Assembly: GCA_015654985.1 (NCBI GenBank)
Contig: JAATFW010000022.1
Coordinates: 1 to 51,170, forward strand
Length of the DNA: 51,170 bases
Direction: 5' to 3'
Source: Sphingobacteriales bacterium
GTDB taxonomy: Bacteria; Bacteroidota; Bacteroidia; Sphingobacteriales; Sphingobacteriaceae
Shown: positions 9,410-17,321 of the stretch, piece after piece
How the letters are laid out: the number at the start of each line of letters is the position of its first letter
Numbering within the stretch: the first letter of the stretch is position 1
The notes under the pieces: model-generated
Told to the model about the DNA's origin: nothing
Databases searched by the model: none
The model's input: the letters and a program-made list of their open reading frames with translations, nothing else
Program-made: the position numbers and the translations under genes

Positions 9410-10255
9410 CTACTGCCGCTGAAGTTTTATGATCAGGTCTGTGCTCCCTGCAATGCCCTTTTGAACATTCTGGACATAAACAATACCCCGTAATCCTCCC
9501 GGCGACTTTACCAGATAAGATTTACCCTCGCCAATACTGCTATAGGCAAAAGTTCTGTAGTCTGCACCGTTCAGATTCCTGATGAAGGCGTCATTATGGA
9601 TACCATCAAAAAGAGCTTTGGTGAAAGTCTGGTTATTTACAGCCACGATTCCGCAAAAGCTGCTTACCTTACTTCCTTTTATATCAAGGATATTATTTGA
9701 AATCAATTCTGTAGGAGATAAAAACATCGGCTCTTCGTTAGACCTGTCATACCCGTAACAAAACCCTTCATCGTCGTCCTTTATATTTTTGAACTCCGAA
9801 ACCGAATACACCTTATGATCTTTAAAGGAAAAATAGAACCCGTAATTACTGTTAGTTTGAGCTCCAAGAGTAACAATATAGGTATCTATGGGTTTAGAGG
9901 TTAAAAAATGAAAGACATTGGTTCCTGTTTCCATATTTCCATCGGTACACGAGAAATTAACATCAAAAGGCTGATCCGGATTATTGATACTGACGGGGAG
10001 GTTGATCATAAACCGTGATTGCAATGCTCCGATAGTATCTTTATCCAGGACAATATCACCCATTTTAACCTCTGTAATATACGCTTCGGCAGACATTGAG
10101 CCCCTGATCGAATACGAAGACGGCGGAGTATCGGTATCAATTACATAGTAATCAATATTGTCGGCGAAATAGATATAAGGCTTTAACACTTCAAGTTTTT
10201 CTTTTTTACAAGCAAAGAGAAGCATTGAAATAAAACATATTAATAGTCGTTTCAT
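9410..10255 (-). CDS. Surface lipoprotein of unknown family, last gene of the SusCD operon
   Basis: 281 residues from the ATG at 10253-10255. An in-frame TTG 18 bases upstream would overlap the previous gene and is less likely. The start MKRLLICFISMLLFACKKEK is a lipoprotein signal with LLFAC as lipobox. The rest is beta-rich with no motif I recognise. It ends in DLIIKLQRQ and is followed at once by the operon terminator. Its position after susC, susD and a DUF5018-like lipoprotein suggests a surface glycan-binding protein or an accessory of the uptake complex. That role is inferred from context only. Confidence 0.7.
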   Translation of the reverse strand: MKRLLICFISMLLFACKKEKLEVLKPYIYFADNIDYYVIDTDTPPSSYSIRGSMSAEAYITEVKMGDIVLDKDTIGALQSRFMINLPVSINNPDQPFDVNFSCTDGNMETGTNVFHFLTSKPIDTYIVTLGAQTNSNYGFYFSFKDHKVYSVSEFKNIKDDDEGFCYGYDRSNEEPMFLSPTELISNNILDIKGSKVSSFCGIVAVNNQTFTKALFDGIHNDAFIRNLNGADYRTFAYSSIGEGKSYLVKSPGGLRGIVYVQNVQKGIAGSTDLIIKLQRQ

Positions 10256-10265
10256 AACTTTAATT

Positions 10266-10628
10266 TTATTCAATAAGTCCGTTTTTAACTTCTACTTCAT
10301 AGATCTTTGTTACCTCACCATTTTCTGAAGTAACAGTATAGTTCACTTTCCCGGTGAAGTTCTCCAGGTCTCCGGATTCAGGGAAAACAGTTGCTCCTGA
10401 AGAAACGAGTACTTCGGGATGCAGAGCAGAACGGTCAATCCCGTCGGGAATAGCTACTGCAATGGTGCTATCTCCAATTGCGGCATCATAATAGATGTTC
10501 ACATTTCTGTATACACGAAACCGTACGATCTTAGCCGCTGCACTTTTTGCGGGAGCAATATCCTCGTCGGGCGTTTTACATGAGTTTATAACAACAAACA
10601 TGAAAAACAGAATAATATATTTATACAT
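10266..10628 (-). CDS. Small DUF5018-like surface lipoprotein
   Basis: 120 residues with a lipoprotein signal (MYKYIILFFMFVVINSC, Cys17). One immunoglobulin-like domain covers about 35-117 and shows the pattern common in DUF5018-type domains of Bacteroidota surface lipoproteins: IPDGIDRSALHPEV, SSGATVFPESGDLENFTG, then VNYTVTSENGEVTKIYEV. It starts 13 bp after susD and ends 10 bp before the next lipoprotein ATG, so it is part of the operon. It is short for a stand-alone glycan-binding protein and may be a spacer or accessory domain on the cell surface. Confidence 0.7.
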   Translation of the reverse strand: MYKYIILFFMFVVINSCKTPDEDIAPAKSAAAKIVRFRVYRNVNIYYDAAIGDSTIAVAIPDGIDRSALHPEVLVSSGATVFPESGDLENFTGKVNYTVTSENGEVTKIYEVEVKNGLIE

Positions 10629-10641
10629 AGTTGATTGATTT

Positions 10642-12375
10642 TTACCAGCCCGGATTCTGAACGAGATTTTTGTTTAATAAAATTTCCTGTGTTGAAAGAG
10701 GATACAGATAGTGCTTCTTTACAAATACATGCGGGTTACCAACGGTAACAATATTCCAGAAGCCTGTGGTTTTACCCTTTGATACATCGTAGCCATGGAC
10801 GTACCCGTCTTGAGTTTCCTCTGCAATTCTCCAGCGGCGCACATCAAAAAACCGAAAATCTTCAAAGGCCAGTTCCACCCTTCGTTCATGTACGATCTTT
10901 TCTCTCATTGCCGGCTGGGTTAGCCCTGCCGGCAGCGCAGGCATCCCAACACGTGCTCTGACAGCATTGACCGCACCGTATACTTCCGCAGAAGGCCCGC
11001 TGTATTCATTCATTGCCTCTGCGTAATTAAGCAGGATCTCGGTGTACCTGAATAGCTGAACACAGTTCGGCGTTACAGTAAGGCCTTGTTTGCCCGGGTT
11101 AAAATCTTCGTCGAGGTATTTCTGCATGCACATTCCCGTCTTTTGGCTTTCGAGGTGGCTTGCGGCTCCGCCGATCCATGGTTCAAAGGCATATTGAGGA
11201 TACGATGAACCGGGATATTGAATATTGGCTTTAAACCGGGGGTCCCTGCTGATCCCGGGGTTTTGAAAGTCATACCCGCTCCCGGCTTCATTGGGTAATT
11301 TTCCATTCAGCATTTCAAACTGTTCGGCGAGTTCAAGCGTTGGATTTACCCAGTTAGCACCGTTTGCCGAACGGTTATACCAAAATACCGGAGCCCCTCC
11401 CCAGTTTAATACCGGGTTGCTAAGCCAGATGGTTTCATTGCTTACGGTAAAGAATATATGGCGGTAACGCTGGTAATAATTCTGGACAGAAGCCGTATCA
11501 GCGGCAAAATTCCCGATATATATACTATATCCAAGATCCATCACCTGTTTACAGGCGTCTGCCGCTTTCTTCCATCTTTCAATGTCATAATTCCCATAGT
11601 ACTGTACAGGTGTGTATGATGGAAGCACCGGGTCATTGGTATTGAAAAGGGGGCTCGCTGCGAAAAGCAGCAAACGCGATTTTACAGCATAACAGGCTCC
11701 TTTAGTTGCCCTGCCAAGCTCGGCATTAGGTCTGGTTTGCGGAAGAACTGCTGCCGATTCGTCGAGTTCGTTAACGATCCAGTTCACACATTCTTCGAAT
11801 GTAGCTCTTTTATCTTCCAGCAATGCCTTATAATCGTCGGTAACTTCAGTTCTCAGGATCACTCCTCCGAAACGTTTAACGAGTTCGGCATAAAAGAAAG
11901 CACGCAAAAAACGGGCTTCAGCTTTGTACATGTTCTTTAAGGACTCGTCGCCGTTAACGCCTCCGATGCTGGCAAGGAAAAGATTTGTTTTCCGTACCCT
12001 TTCGTAGGTATGTTTCCAGAATAAACAGGTAGGGGGTGTATTTTCACCGCTGCCGGTACCCTGATCACCTGCATTTTGATCGTCTTCGGGTGTCCAGCTA
12101 CCTTCATGAAAGTAATTTCCCCAGATAGAATAACCGGCAACAGCATCGTCATCGGCTGTAGCATACGGGATATTACGGCTCACCACGTTATATGCACCTT
12201 GCTGCGTTTCCCAGTATAAGTTATTTAATACTTTCTGCGCACTTAAGATATTTTCATAAGCCACGTCGACAGTCATGTCGTCACTCGCAGGTTTATCAAG
12301 AAATTTTGAACAACCGGCCGTTATGGTTTGCATCATCAGCAGCATGATGATCATGCGATAATAGTTAAATTTCAT
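10642..12375 (-). CDS. susD: SusD/RagB-family outer-membrane glycan-binding lipoprotein
   Basis: 577 residues, within the SusD size range. The lipoprotein signal ends TITAGC (Cys22) and is followed by SKFLDKPASDD. The TPR-rich SusD fold is indicated by AEARFLRAFFYAELVKRFG near 150, by RLLLFAASPLFN, and by the C-terminal NAVRARVGMPALP, then ELAFEDFRFFDVRRWR, which is characteristic of the family. It acts as the substrate-capturing lid on the SusC channel at the cell surface. The start lies 10 bp after the susC stop. Confidence 0.95.
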   Translation of the reverse strand: MKFNYYRMIIMLLMMQTITAGCSKFLDKPASDDMTVDVAYENILSAQKVLNNLYWETQQGAYNVVSRNIPYATADDDAVAGYSIWGNYFHEGSWTPEDDQNAGDQGTGSGENTPPTCLFWKHTYERVRKTNLFLASIGGVNGDESLKNMYKAEARFLRAFFYAELVKRFGGVILRTEVTDDYKALLEDKRATFEECVNWIVNELDESAAVLPQTRPNAELGRATKGACYAVKSRLLLFAASPLFNTNDPVLPSYTPVQYYGNYDIERWKKAADACKQVMDLGYSIYIGNFAADTASVQNYYQRYRHIFFTVSNETIWLSNPVLNWGGAPVFWYNRSANGANWVNPTLELAEQFEMLNGKLPNEAGSGYDFQNPGISRDPRFKANIQYPGSSYPQYAFEPWIGGAASHLESQKTGMCMQKYLDEDFNPGKQGLTVTPNCVQLFRYTEILLNYAEAMNEYSGPSAEVYGAVNAVRARVGMPALPAGLTQPAMREKIVHERRVELAFEDFRFFDVRRWRIAEETQDGYVHGYDVSKGKTTGFWNIVTVGNPHVFVKKHYLYPLSTQEILLNKNLVQNPGW

Positions 12376-12385
12376 AATATGAAAA

Positions 12386-15300
12386 TTAGAAGGTTAATCT
12401 GAGTCCTGTATTGATCACTGTCATTATCGGGTATTGAGCGCTGTCGTTTTCAGGGTCGTACACAGGAACCTTAGACCACGTCACCAGGTTTATACTGTTG
12501 GCATAAACGCGGGCACTACTGGCCCCCAGCCGGCGGACAAGTCCGGACGGCAAAACATATCCTACTTCAGCCTGCTTAAAGCGGAAGTAATTGGCACTCA
12601 TCTGCCAGAATGAAGAAGTTTGGAAATTATTGCTGTTCTGATGGGTATATGCCATTCTCGGAAAAGCAGCATCGCGGTTATCAGGGGTCCACCGGTCCAT
12701 CCAAACAGCTAAAGGCGTATTATTTTCGTTGGAGAAAGGCACATTCTGTCCGCTGTAAAAATAATAAGTAGAGTTTGCAGATCCCTGAAACATGCAACTG
12801 AAATCAAACCCCTTGAATGTAAATCCAAGCTTAAGGCTGTAAAATATTTCGGGCACATGCGGATTGCCAACAGGTAATGCATCGAACGAATCGACCACCC
12901 CATCTCCGTTTACGTCCATGTACTTAACGTCGCCAGGCTGCAGGGGAAGACCAAACTGAGGGGGACTTTGCAGGATCTCTTCCTTTGATTGAAATAACCC
13001 TGTAGAAATATAACCGAAAGGCTGACCGATGCGGGTTCCGGTTGTTAACTGGTAATCGTATTTTCTGGGCGCTTCAGGGATCGAAACGATCTTATTCCTG
13101 GCAAAAGAAAAATTACCGCCATAATAATACCTGAAATTATTATCGGCCGTTCCGCGATAAGTGAATTCAGCCTCGAATCCTTTGTTCTTCACTTCTCCGT
13201 CGTTGGTGATAATAGAAGGACCGCCATAGGTAGCAGGAACAATGCCCACATTGGTTAAAATATGATTACGGTCTTCATAAAAGACATCAATCGTTGTTTC
13301 CAGTTTATCCTTGAAGGCCCTCAGATCGAAGCCCAGATTGATTTTTTTAGCTTTCTCCCAGGTAAGACCCATATTGCCGATCCTGGATTCAGAAGTTCCG
13401 GCGCTGCCCTGGCGCGGATATCCATAGTCTGCTCCCCCTGAGCCACCATAAAGGCTCAGATACAAAAACCGGTCGCCGCCAATCTGATCATTCCCCACCA
13501 ACCCGTACGATCCGCGGATCTTGAGGTAGTTTATGGCATCAAGATTAAAGAAGTCCTCATTCGACAACACCCAACCGGCAGATACCGCCGGAAAGAATCC
13601 AAAACGGTGTCCCGGCGCAAAATTTTCCGAACCGTTGTATCCCATATTAAGTTCAGCGAAATAGGTATCCCTGAAGCTGTATGTGCCTCTTCCGGCAATA
13701 CCCATTCTCCGGTAAGGAAGGCGCTGAATTGCATTCCCGCTCTTTTGTAAAAATTCTGTCTGGTTGTAAAGAATCAATCCCGTCAGTTCATGGCTGCCCA
13801 TTTTCTTATTATAGCTTAATGATGGTTCAAGCACATAGCGGCTGGTGTAGGTATCAAGATTATCTCCAAAACCCAATGGCTGCCCGGTTGTAAAAAGTTC
13901 ATACGATCCATCGTCCATAAAACGCCACATGTCTATTGATCCGGTGGTGTAGTGTTTGCTATAAGTGTTATTAAAGTCAAATGAGTAGTTGATATTAGCA
14001 GACAGGCCCGGAGTTACGCTGGCTAAATCCGCCCTCATACCCATTGTAGCCTGGATGGCTGTTTCCTTTGAATCAGCATATCCCCCGTCAAGGATGTTTG
14101 CCAGGGGGTTAAAGTTCGATTTTTCTTCGGTAGCCCATGTTCCGTCGGGGTTCCTTACCGGGGCTCTGTTCGGGTTGGATACCCTCATGCGGTCAAATAC
14201 GGTGGTAGCATCCCAGTTGGGAGAATGTTTCGTGCCGATGATACCCGCCAGATTTAACTTTACCTGGAATATTTTACTCAGTTGAAAATCGACGTTGCTT
14301 CTGAAGTTATATTTGGTATAACTAACATTCGTACTGTAGTCGGGATTGTAATTACCGTATTTATACAAGCCTCCCTGGCTAACAATATTGGTAGAAACAT
14401 AATACTTCGTAAATTTATCTCCGCCGGAAATAGCCAGGTTGTACTGTTCCTCACTGGCAATGTTATTCAAAGACTCTTTAAACCAGTTGTCGTTCGGGTA
14501 ATTATATGGATCCGTTCCATTCTTATAGGCATCAAGTGCTTCCTGGGAATATGACGGAAAGATCCCGTCATTGATCTCCGCTTCGTTGGTCAGAACTGCC
14601 ATTTCATACGAATTCACCATTTTCGGCAAACGGGTTGGAGTTTGAAAGCCCAGATTGGCAGTCAGGTCTATTTGCGGTTTTCCTTCAAATCCCCGTTTTG
14701 TAGTGACCAGAATAACTCCATTCGCGCCACGTACGCCATATACAGCAGTTGCAGATGCATCTTTCAGGATACTGATAGTTTCTATCTCTTCGACATTAAG
14801 AAGCCTGAGGTCGCGCTCTATTCCATCGACCAGCACTAAGGGAGCCTGACTCCCGGTAAATGTACTCACTCCACGGATATACATTTGAGCAACATCGGCC
14901 CCCGGCTCTCCCGAAGCCTGGATGGTAACCAGGCCGGGAAGCCTGCCCCCCAAAGCATTACTAACGTTTGCAGCCGGACTTTGCCGCAGTTCCCTGGCCG
15001 AAACCGAAGAAATTGCTCCAACCACAGAAACCTTCCTTTGCTGCCCGTATCCAACAACTACTACTTCTTCCAGAGACTTGGAAGCATCAGGAAGCAATAC
15101 TACGTTAAGAGTAGTCATTCGCCCTACCTCAATAGTTTGCGAAATATACCCCACGAAAGACACTTTTATTTTATCAGCGGGCGAGACATTAATGGTAAAA
15201 TTACCATTTACATCCGCAACGGTACCTCTGTTTGTGCCTGCTACCAGGATAGAAGATCCTGGCAGGGTTTCTCCGTTATTATCTTTTACTGTACCTTTAA

Positions 15301-15394
15301 TTGCCCTTGTTTGGCTAAAGCCTGTACCGGGAAAAGCCAGAAGCAGGTTTAGAAAGATAAAGGTGCAGCCTATTATATTTTTAAGTCGTATCAT
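12386..15394 (-). CDS. susC: SusC/RagA-family TonB-dependent outer-membrane transporter
   Basis: 1002 residues. A signal peptide ending GFSQ is followed by the carboxypeptidase-like beta domain (IKGTVKDNNGETLPG to GYISQTIEVG, about 33-97). Then come the SusC hallmark SLEEVVVVGYG near 110-125, the plug domain (SPAANVSNALGGRLPGL, then AVYGVRGANGVILVTTKRG) and the 22-strand barrel ending in GLRLTF. It imports oligosaccharides in a TonB-dependent way, paired with the SusD just downstream. It starts 6 bp after the upstream lipoprotein stop. Size and motifs are normal for the family. Confidence 0.96.
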   Translation of the reverse strand: MIRLKNIIGCTFIFLNLLLAFPGTGFSQTRAIKGTVKDNNGETLPGSSILVAGTNRGTVADVNGNFTINVSPADKIKVSFVGYISQTIEVGRMTTLNVVLLPDASKSLEEVVVVGYGQQRKVSVVGAISSVSARELRQSPAANVSNALGGRLPGLVTIQASGEPGADVAQMYIRGVSTFTGSQAPLVLVDGIERDLRLLNVEEIETISILKDASATAVYGVRGANGVILVTTKRGFEGKPQIDLTANLGFQTPTRLPKMVNSYEMAVLTNEAEINDGIFPSYSQEALDAYKNGTDPYNYPNDNWFKESLNNIASEEQYNLAISGGDKFTKYYVSTNIVSQGGLYKYGNYNPDYSTNVSYTKYNFRSNVDFQLSKIFQVKLNLAGIIGTKHSPNWDATTVFDRMRVSNPNRAPVRNPDGTWATEEKSNFNPLANILDGGYADSKETAIQATMGMRADLASVTPGLSANINYSFDFNNTYSKHYTTGSIDMWRFMDDGSYELFTTGQPLGFGDNLDTYTSRYVLEPSLSYNKKMGSHELTGLILYNQTEFLQKSGNAIQRLPYRRMGIAGRGTYSFRDTYFAELNMGYNGSENFAPGHRFGFFPAVSAGWVLSNEDFFNLDAINYLKIRGSYGLVGNDQIGGDRFLYLSLYGGSGGADYGYPRQGSAGTSESRIGNMGLTWEKAKKINLGFDLRAFKDKLETTIDVFYEDRNHILTNVGIVPATYGGPSIITNDGEVKNKGFEAEFTYRGTADNNFRYYYGGNFSFARNKIVSIPEAPRKYDYQLTTGTRIGQPFGYISTGLFQSKEEILQSPPQFGLPLQPGDVKYMDVNGDGVVDSFDALPVGNPHVPEIFYSLKLGFTFKGFDFSCMFQGSANSTYYFYSGQNVPFSNENNTPLAVWMDRWTPDNRDAAFPRMAYTHQNSNNFQTSSFWQMSANYFRFKQAEVGYVLPSGLVRRLGASSARVYANSINLVTWSKVPVYDPENDSAQYPIMTVINTGLRLTF

Positions 15395-15400
15395 ATCCGG

Positions 15401-16678
15401 TTATAGTTTTTTGAATAAGAATTTCTGATAATTCGCTCCTCCATTTAAAAACTTTATGGTCATCACGTGCTGTCCTTCTGTTAAACCCATAACCGGTCCG
15501 TCGAACGGCTGAAACTGATCCCATGCTCCAGTACCTCCAACTGTACCATTTCCGGTCAATACGCCATCAATATAAACTTCATACCGGGCAGTGCCATCTG
15601 GTCTGGATTCATAGGCGGTTAAGCTATATGAACCAGTGTCGTTTACTTTTATATTATAGCTGCAGGATTCATTATCGTCGATGCTTCCGATATTCCGCAT
15701 ATCACTTTCTGTTGCGATCGTACCTACCGCACTGTCGAAATAAGCGGCACGGATAGTTCCGGGCAGGGTGTTATGATGATCATACTGATATTCGGTGACC
15801 AGCGCCTCATTAGACATTAATCCTACTTTAACAGGGTCGAGCCAAACGAGATCAGACAGGGGAATTTCATAGGAAGCACTTGTTGCCGAAATCACTTCCT
15901 TTTTATCTGCGCCCCAGGAGATCTGGTATTGGTCGATGATTACCACGGCCGGATCCATCCGGAGAAATATCGTCTCATTGTCGCCATCATCCGAACCGCT
16001 TATCGAGATCATCTTTTTGTCAACGCTTGTGGCTAACGGATCGGAATAATTACCGGAAAGGTCAACGGCTTTGACTATAAGCCCTTCTTTTATATCTCCC
16101 CTGATGATGGCGTAATTATTTTTGCTGCTCACGCTTACCGAATCGTTACCCAGGTAAACCACTATGTGCGACAGATCCGGATCCGCCGGATTTTGCCAGG
16201 TGGCCAGCGCGGCACCGTCATTAATTACGAAACCGAGCAGGTCGGTAACGGTGGAAGGATTTATGTGATCGGGTTTAAAGGGAATAGCCGATACATTTAC
16301 GCCGTACGAAACTAAACCTTTATCATTCTCCGTTTTAACAACGAATGTATATGTTACCAGATTAGTAAGATTTGTGAATACCGTATTTACAGCTTTCCCA
16401 TCCAGAACAGTTTCAGTTCCATCGTTGACATTCTTTATGTGAATTTTAACAATGTTATCCTCCGGGGGAGAACTCCAGCTTATCGCTACAGCCTGATCTT
16501 CACCACTTGCCTTAAGTAAACTCACATCACTTGGGGGAACCTGCGCAAACTTTTCCGGCTGTGGTGTAACCGGAAATTCTCTTTCTTCGCAACCGGTCAG
16601 TGCCAACCAGGCAACTAAAAACAGGCAGAAATGAAAGAAGATAACCCTGAAACAACAATTATTATGCAGTCTCTTCAT
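15401..16678 (-). CDS. Surface lipoprotein with FnIII-like domains and C-terminal CBM6/35-like domain
   Basis: 425 residues. The lipoprotein signal is LALTGC (Cys30). Two fibronectin type III-like domains cover about 48-135 and 142-218 (AVAISWSSPPEDNIVKIHI; GAALATWQNPADPDLSHIVVY). A C-terminal beta-jelly-roll of CBM6/CBM35 type covers about 307-425 (GTIRAAYFDSAVG, then NIKVNDTGSYSLTAYES, then DQFQPFDGPVMGLTEGQH). It is the first gene of the SusCD operon, upstream of susC, whereas surface glycan-binding proteins usually follow susD. The CBM-like end and anchoring suggest a glycan-binding protein; the ligand is unknown. Confidence 0.8.
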   Translation of the reverse strand: MKRLHNNCCFRVIFFHFCLFLVAWLALTGCEEREFPVTPQPEKFAQVPPSDVSLLKASGEDQAVAISWSSPPEDNIVKIHIKNVNDGTETVLDGKAVNTVFTNLTNLVTYTFVVKTENDKGLVSYGVNVSAIPFKPDHINPSTVTDLLGFVINDGAALATWQNPADPDLSHIVVYLGNDSVSVSSKNNYAIIRGDIKEGLIVKAVDLSGNYSDPLATSVDKKMISISGSDDGDNETIFLRMDPAVVIIDQYQISWGADKKEVISATSASYEIPLSDLVWLDPVKVGLMSNEALVTEYQYDHHNTLPGTIRAAYFDSAVGTIATESDMRNIGSIDDNESCSYNIKVNDTGSYSLTAYESRPDGTARYEVYIDGVLTGNGTVGGTGAWDQFQPFDGPVMGLTEGQHVMTIKFLNGGANYQKFLFKKL

Positions 16679-17321
16679 CTTGAATTTTTTAATTAATCAG
16701 CGTTTATTGAAATAACAGAAATACCGTCCCAGGCGGCACATTTTACCTGCCGCTGAGATTTTAGACTTTATGATAATTTAAATTGTACTGCCTTCAGCCG
16801 GGGTTTATATCAGTTGGTTTTACCGGCCGAAACACTAATGAGTTAAGTAACAGATTTTTTCATCGCATATTTGGCTAAAAGGTTAATTTATTAATTGGTT
16901 TAATACATAACAGGAGTACCTGTTCCGGCTTACGGGGGATTAAAATTAAAAAGGGGATAATACATGGCTTTAATTGGTTTTGTTCTCTATTTATATTTTT
17001 TCACAGCTATTGCCGCTAAAAAACTTATACAATAATGAGAAACCGGAGCTTAATAAATGATTAATAAAGAATTAACAGCTATTTTTAATGCCAGATTATA
17101 ACTTACAACTTTGCAGAAGGCGATTATTTCTGAGGAAAAAGCACGGCTGCACTTCGCTTCAGTGTTTAAAATAACGAAAATAACTACGCCTTGTCAGGCG
17201 GGAGAATTAATATTTTTCTTTAACGGTTTAGGCTTGGTATCTGAATTTAAGGCGTGATGTACAGCTTAAGCAGTAGACATAAATTTACAGGGTTTCCACC
17301 AGCAATCTTTATACTATTTCT
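16679..17321. promoter_or_regulatory. Upstream region of the SusCD operon with repeated TTGGTT motifs
   Basis: 643 bp without a gene, between the second regulator and the operon it precedes. It contains AGTTGGTT (16812-16819), AATTGGTT (16893-16900) and AATTGGTT (16972-16979), spaced 81 and 79 bp apart. A GCGGCA/TGCCGC hairpin (16733-16753) lies in the probable 5' leader. A weak hairpin CGCCT/AGGCG (17187-17200) may end the regulator transcript. No TAnnTTTG promoter was found on the minus strand, which fits dependence on an activator (inference). Confidence 0.4.

Noticed and set aside
10256..10273. TTG start for the last lipoprotein of the SusCD operon
   Set aside because: It overlaps the upstream gene and adds a non-typical MNKIKV before a good lipoprotein signal that begins at the ATG.
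14885..15428. 155- and 168-codon plus-strand frames opposite susC
   Set aside because: They mirror the conserved plug domain of SusC and have no protein-like features.
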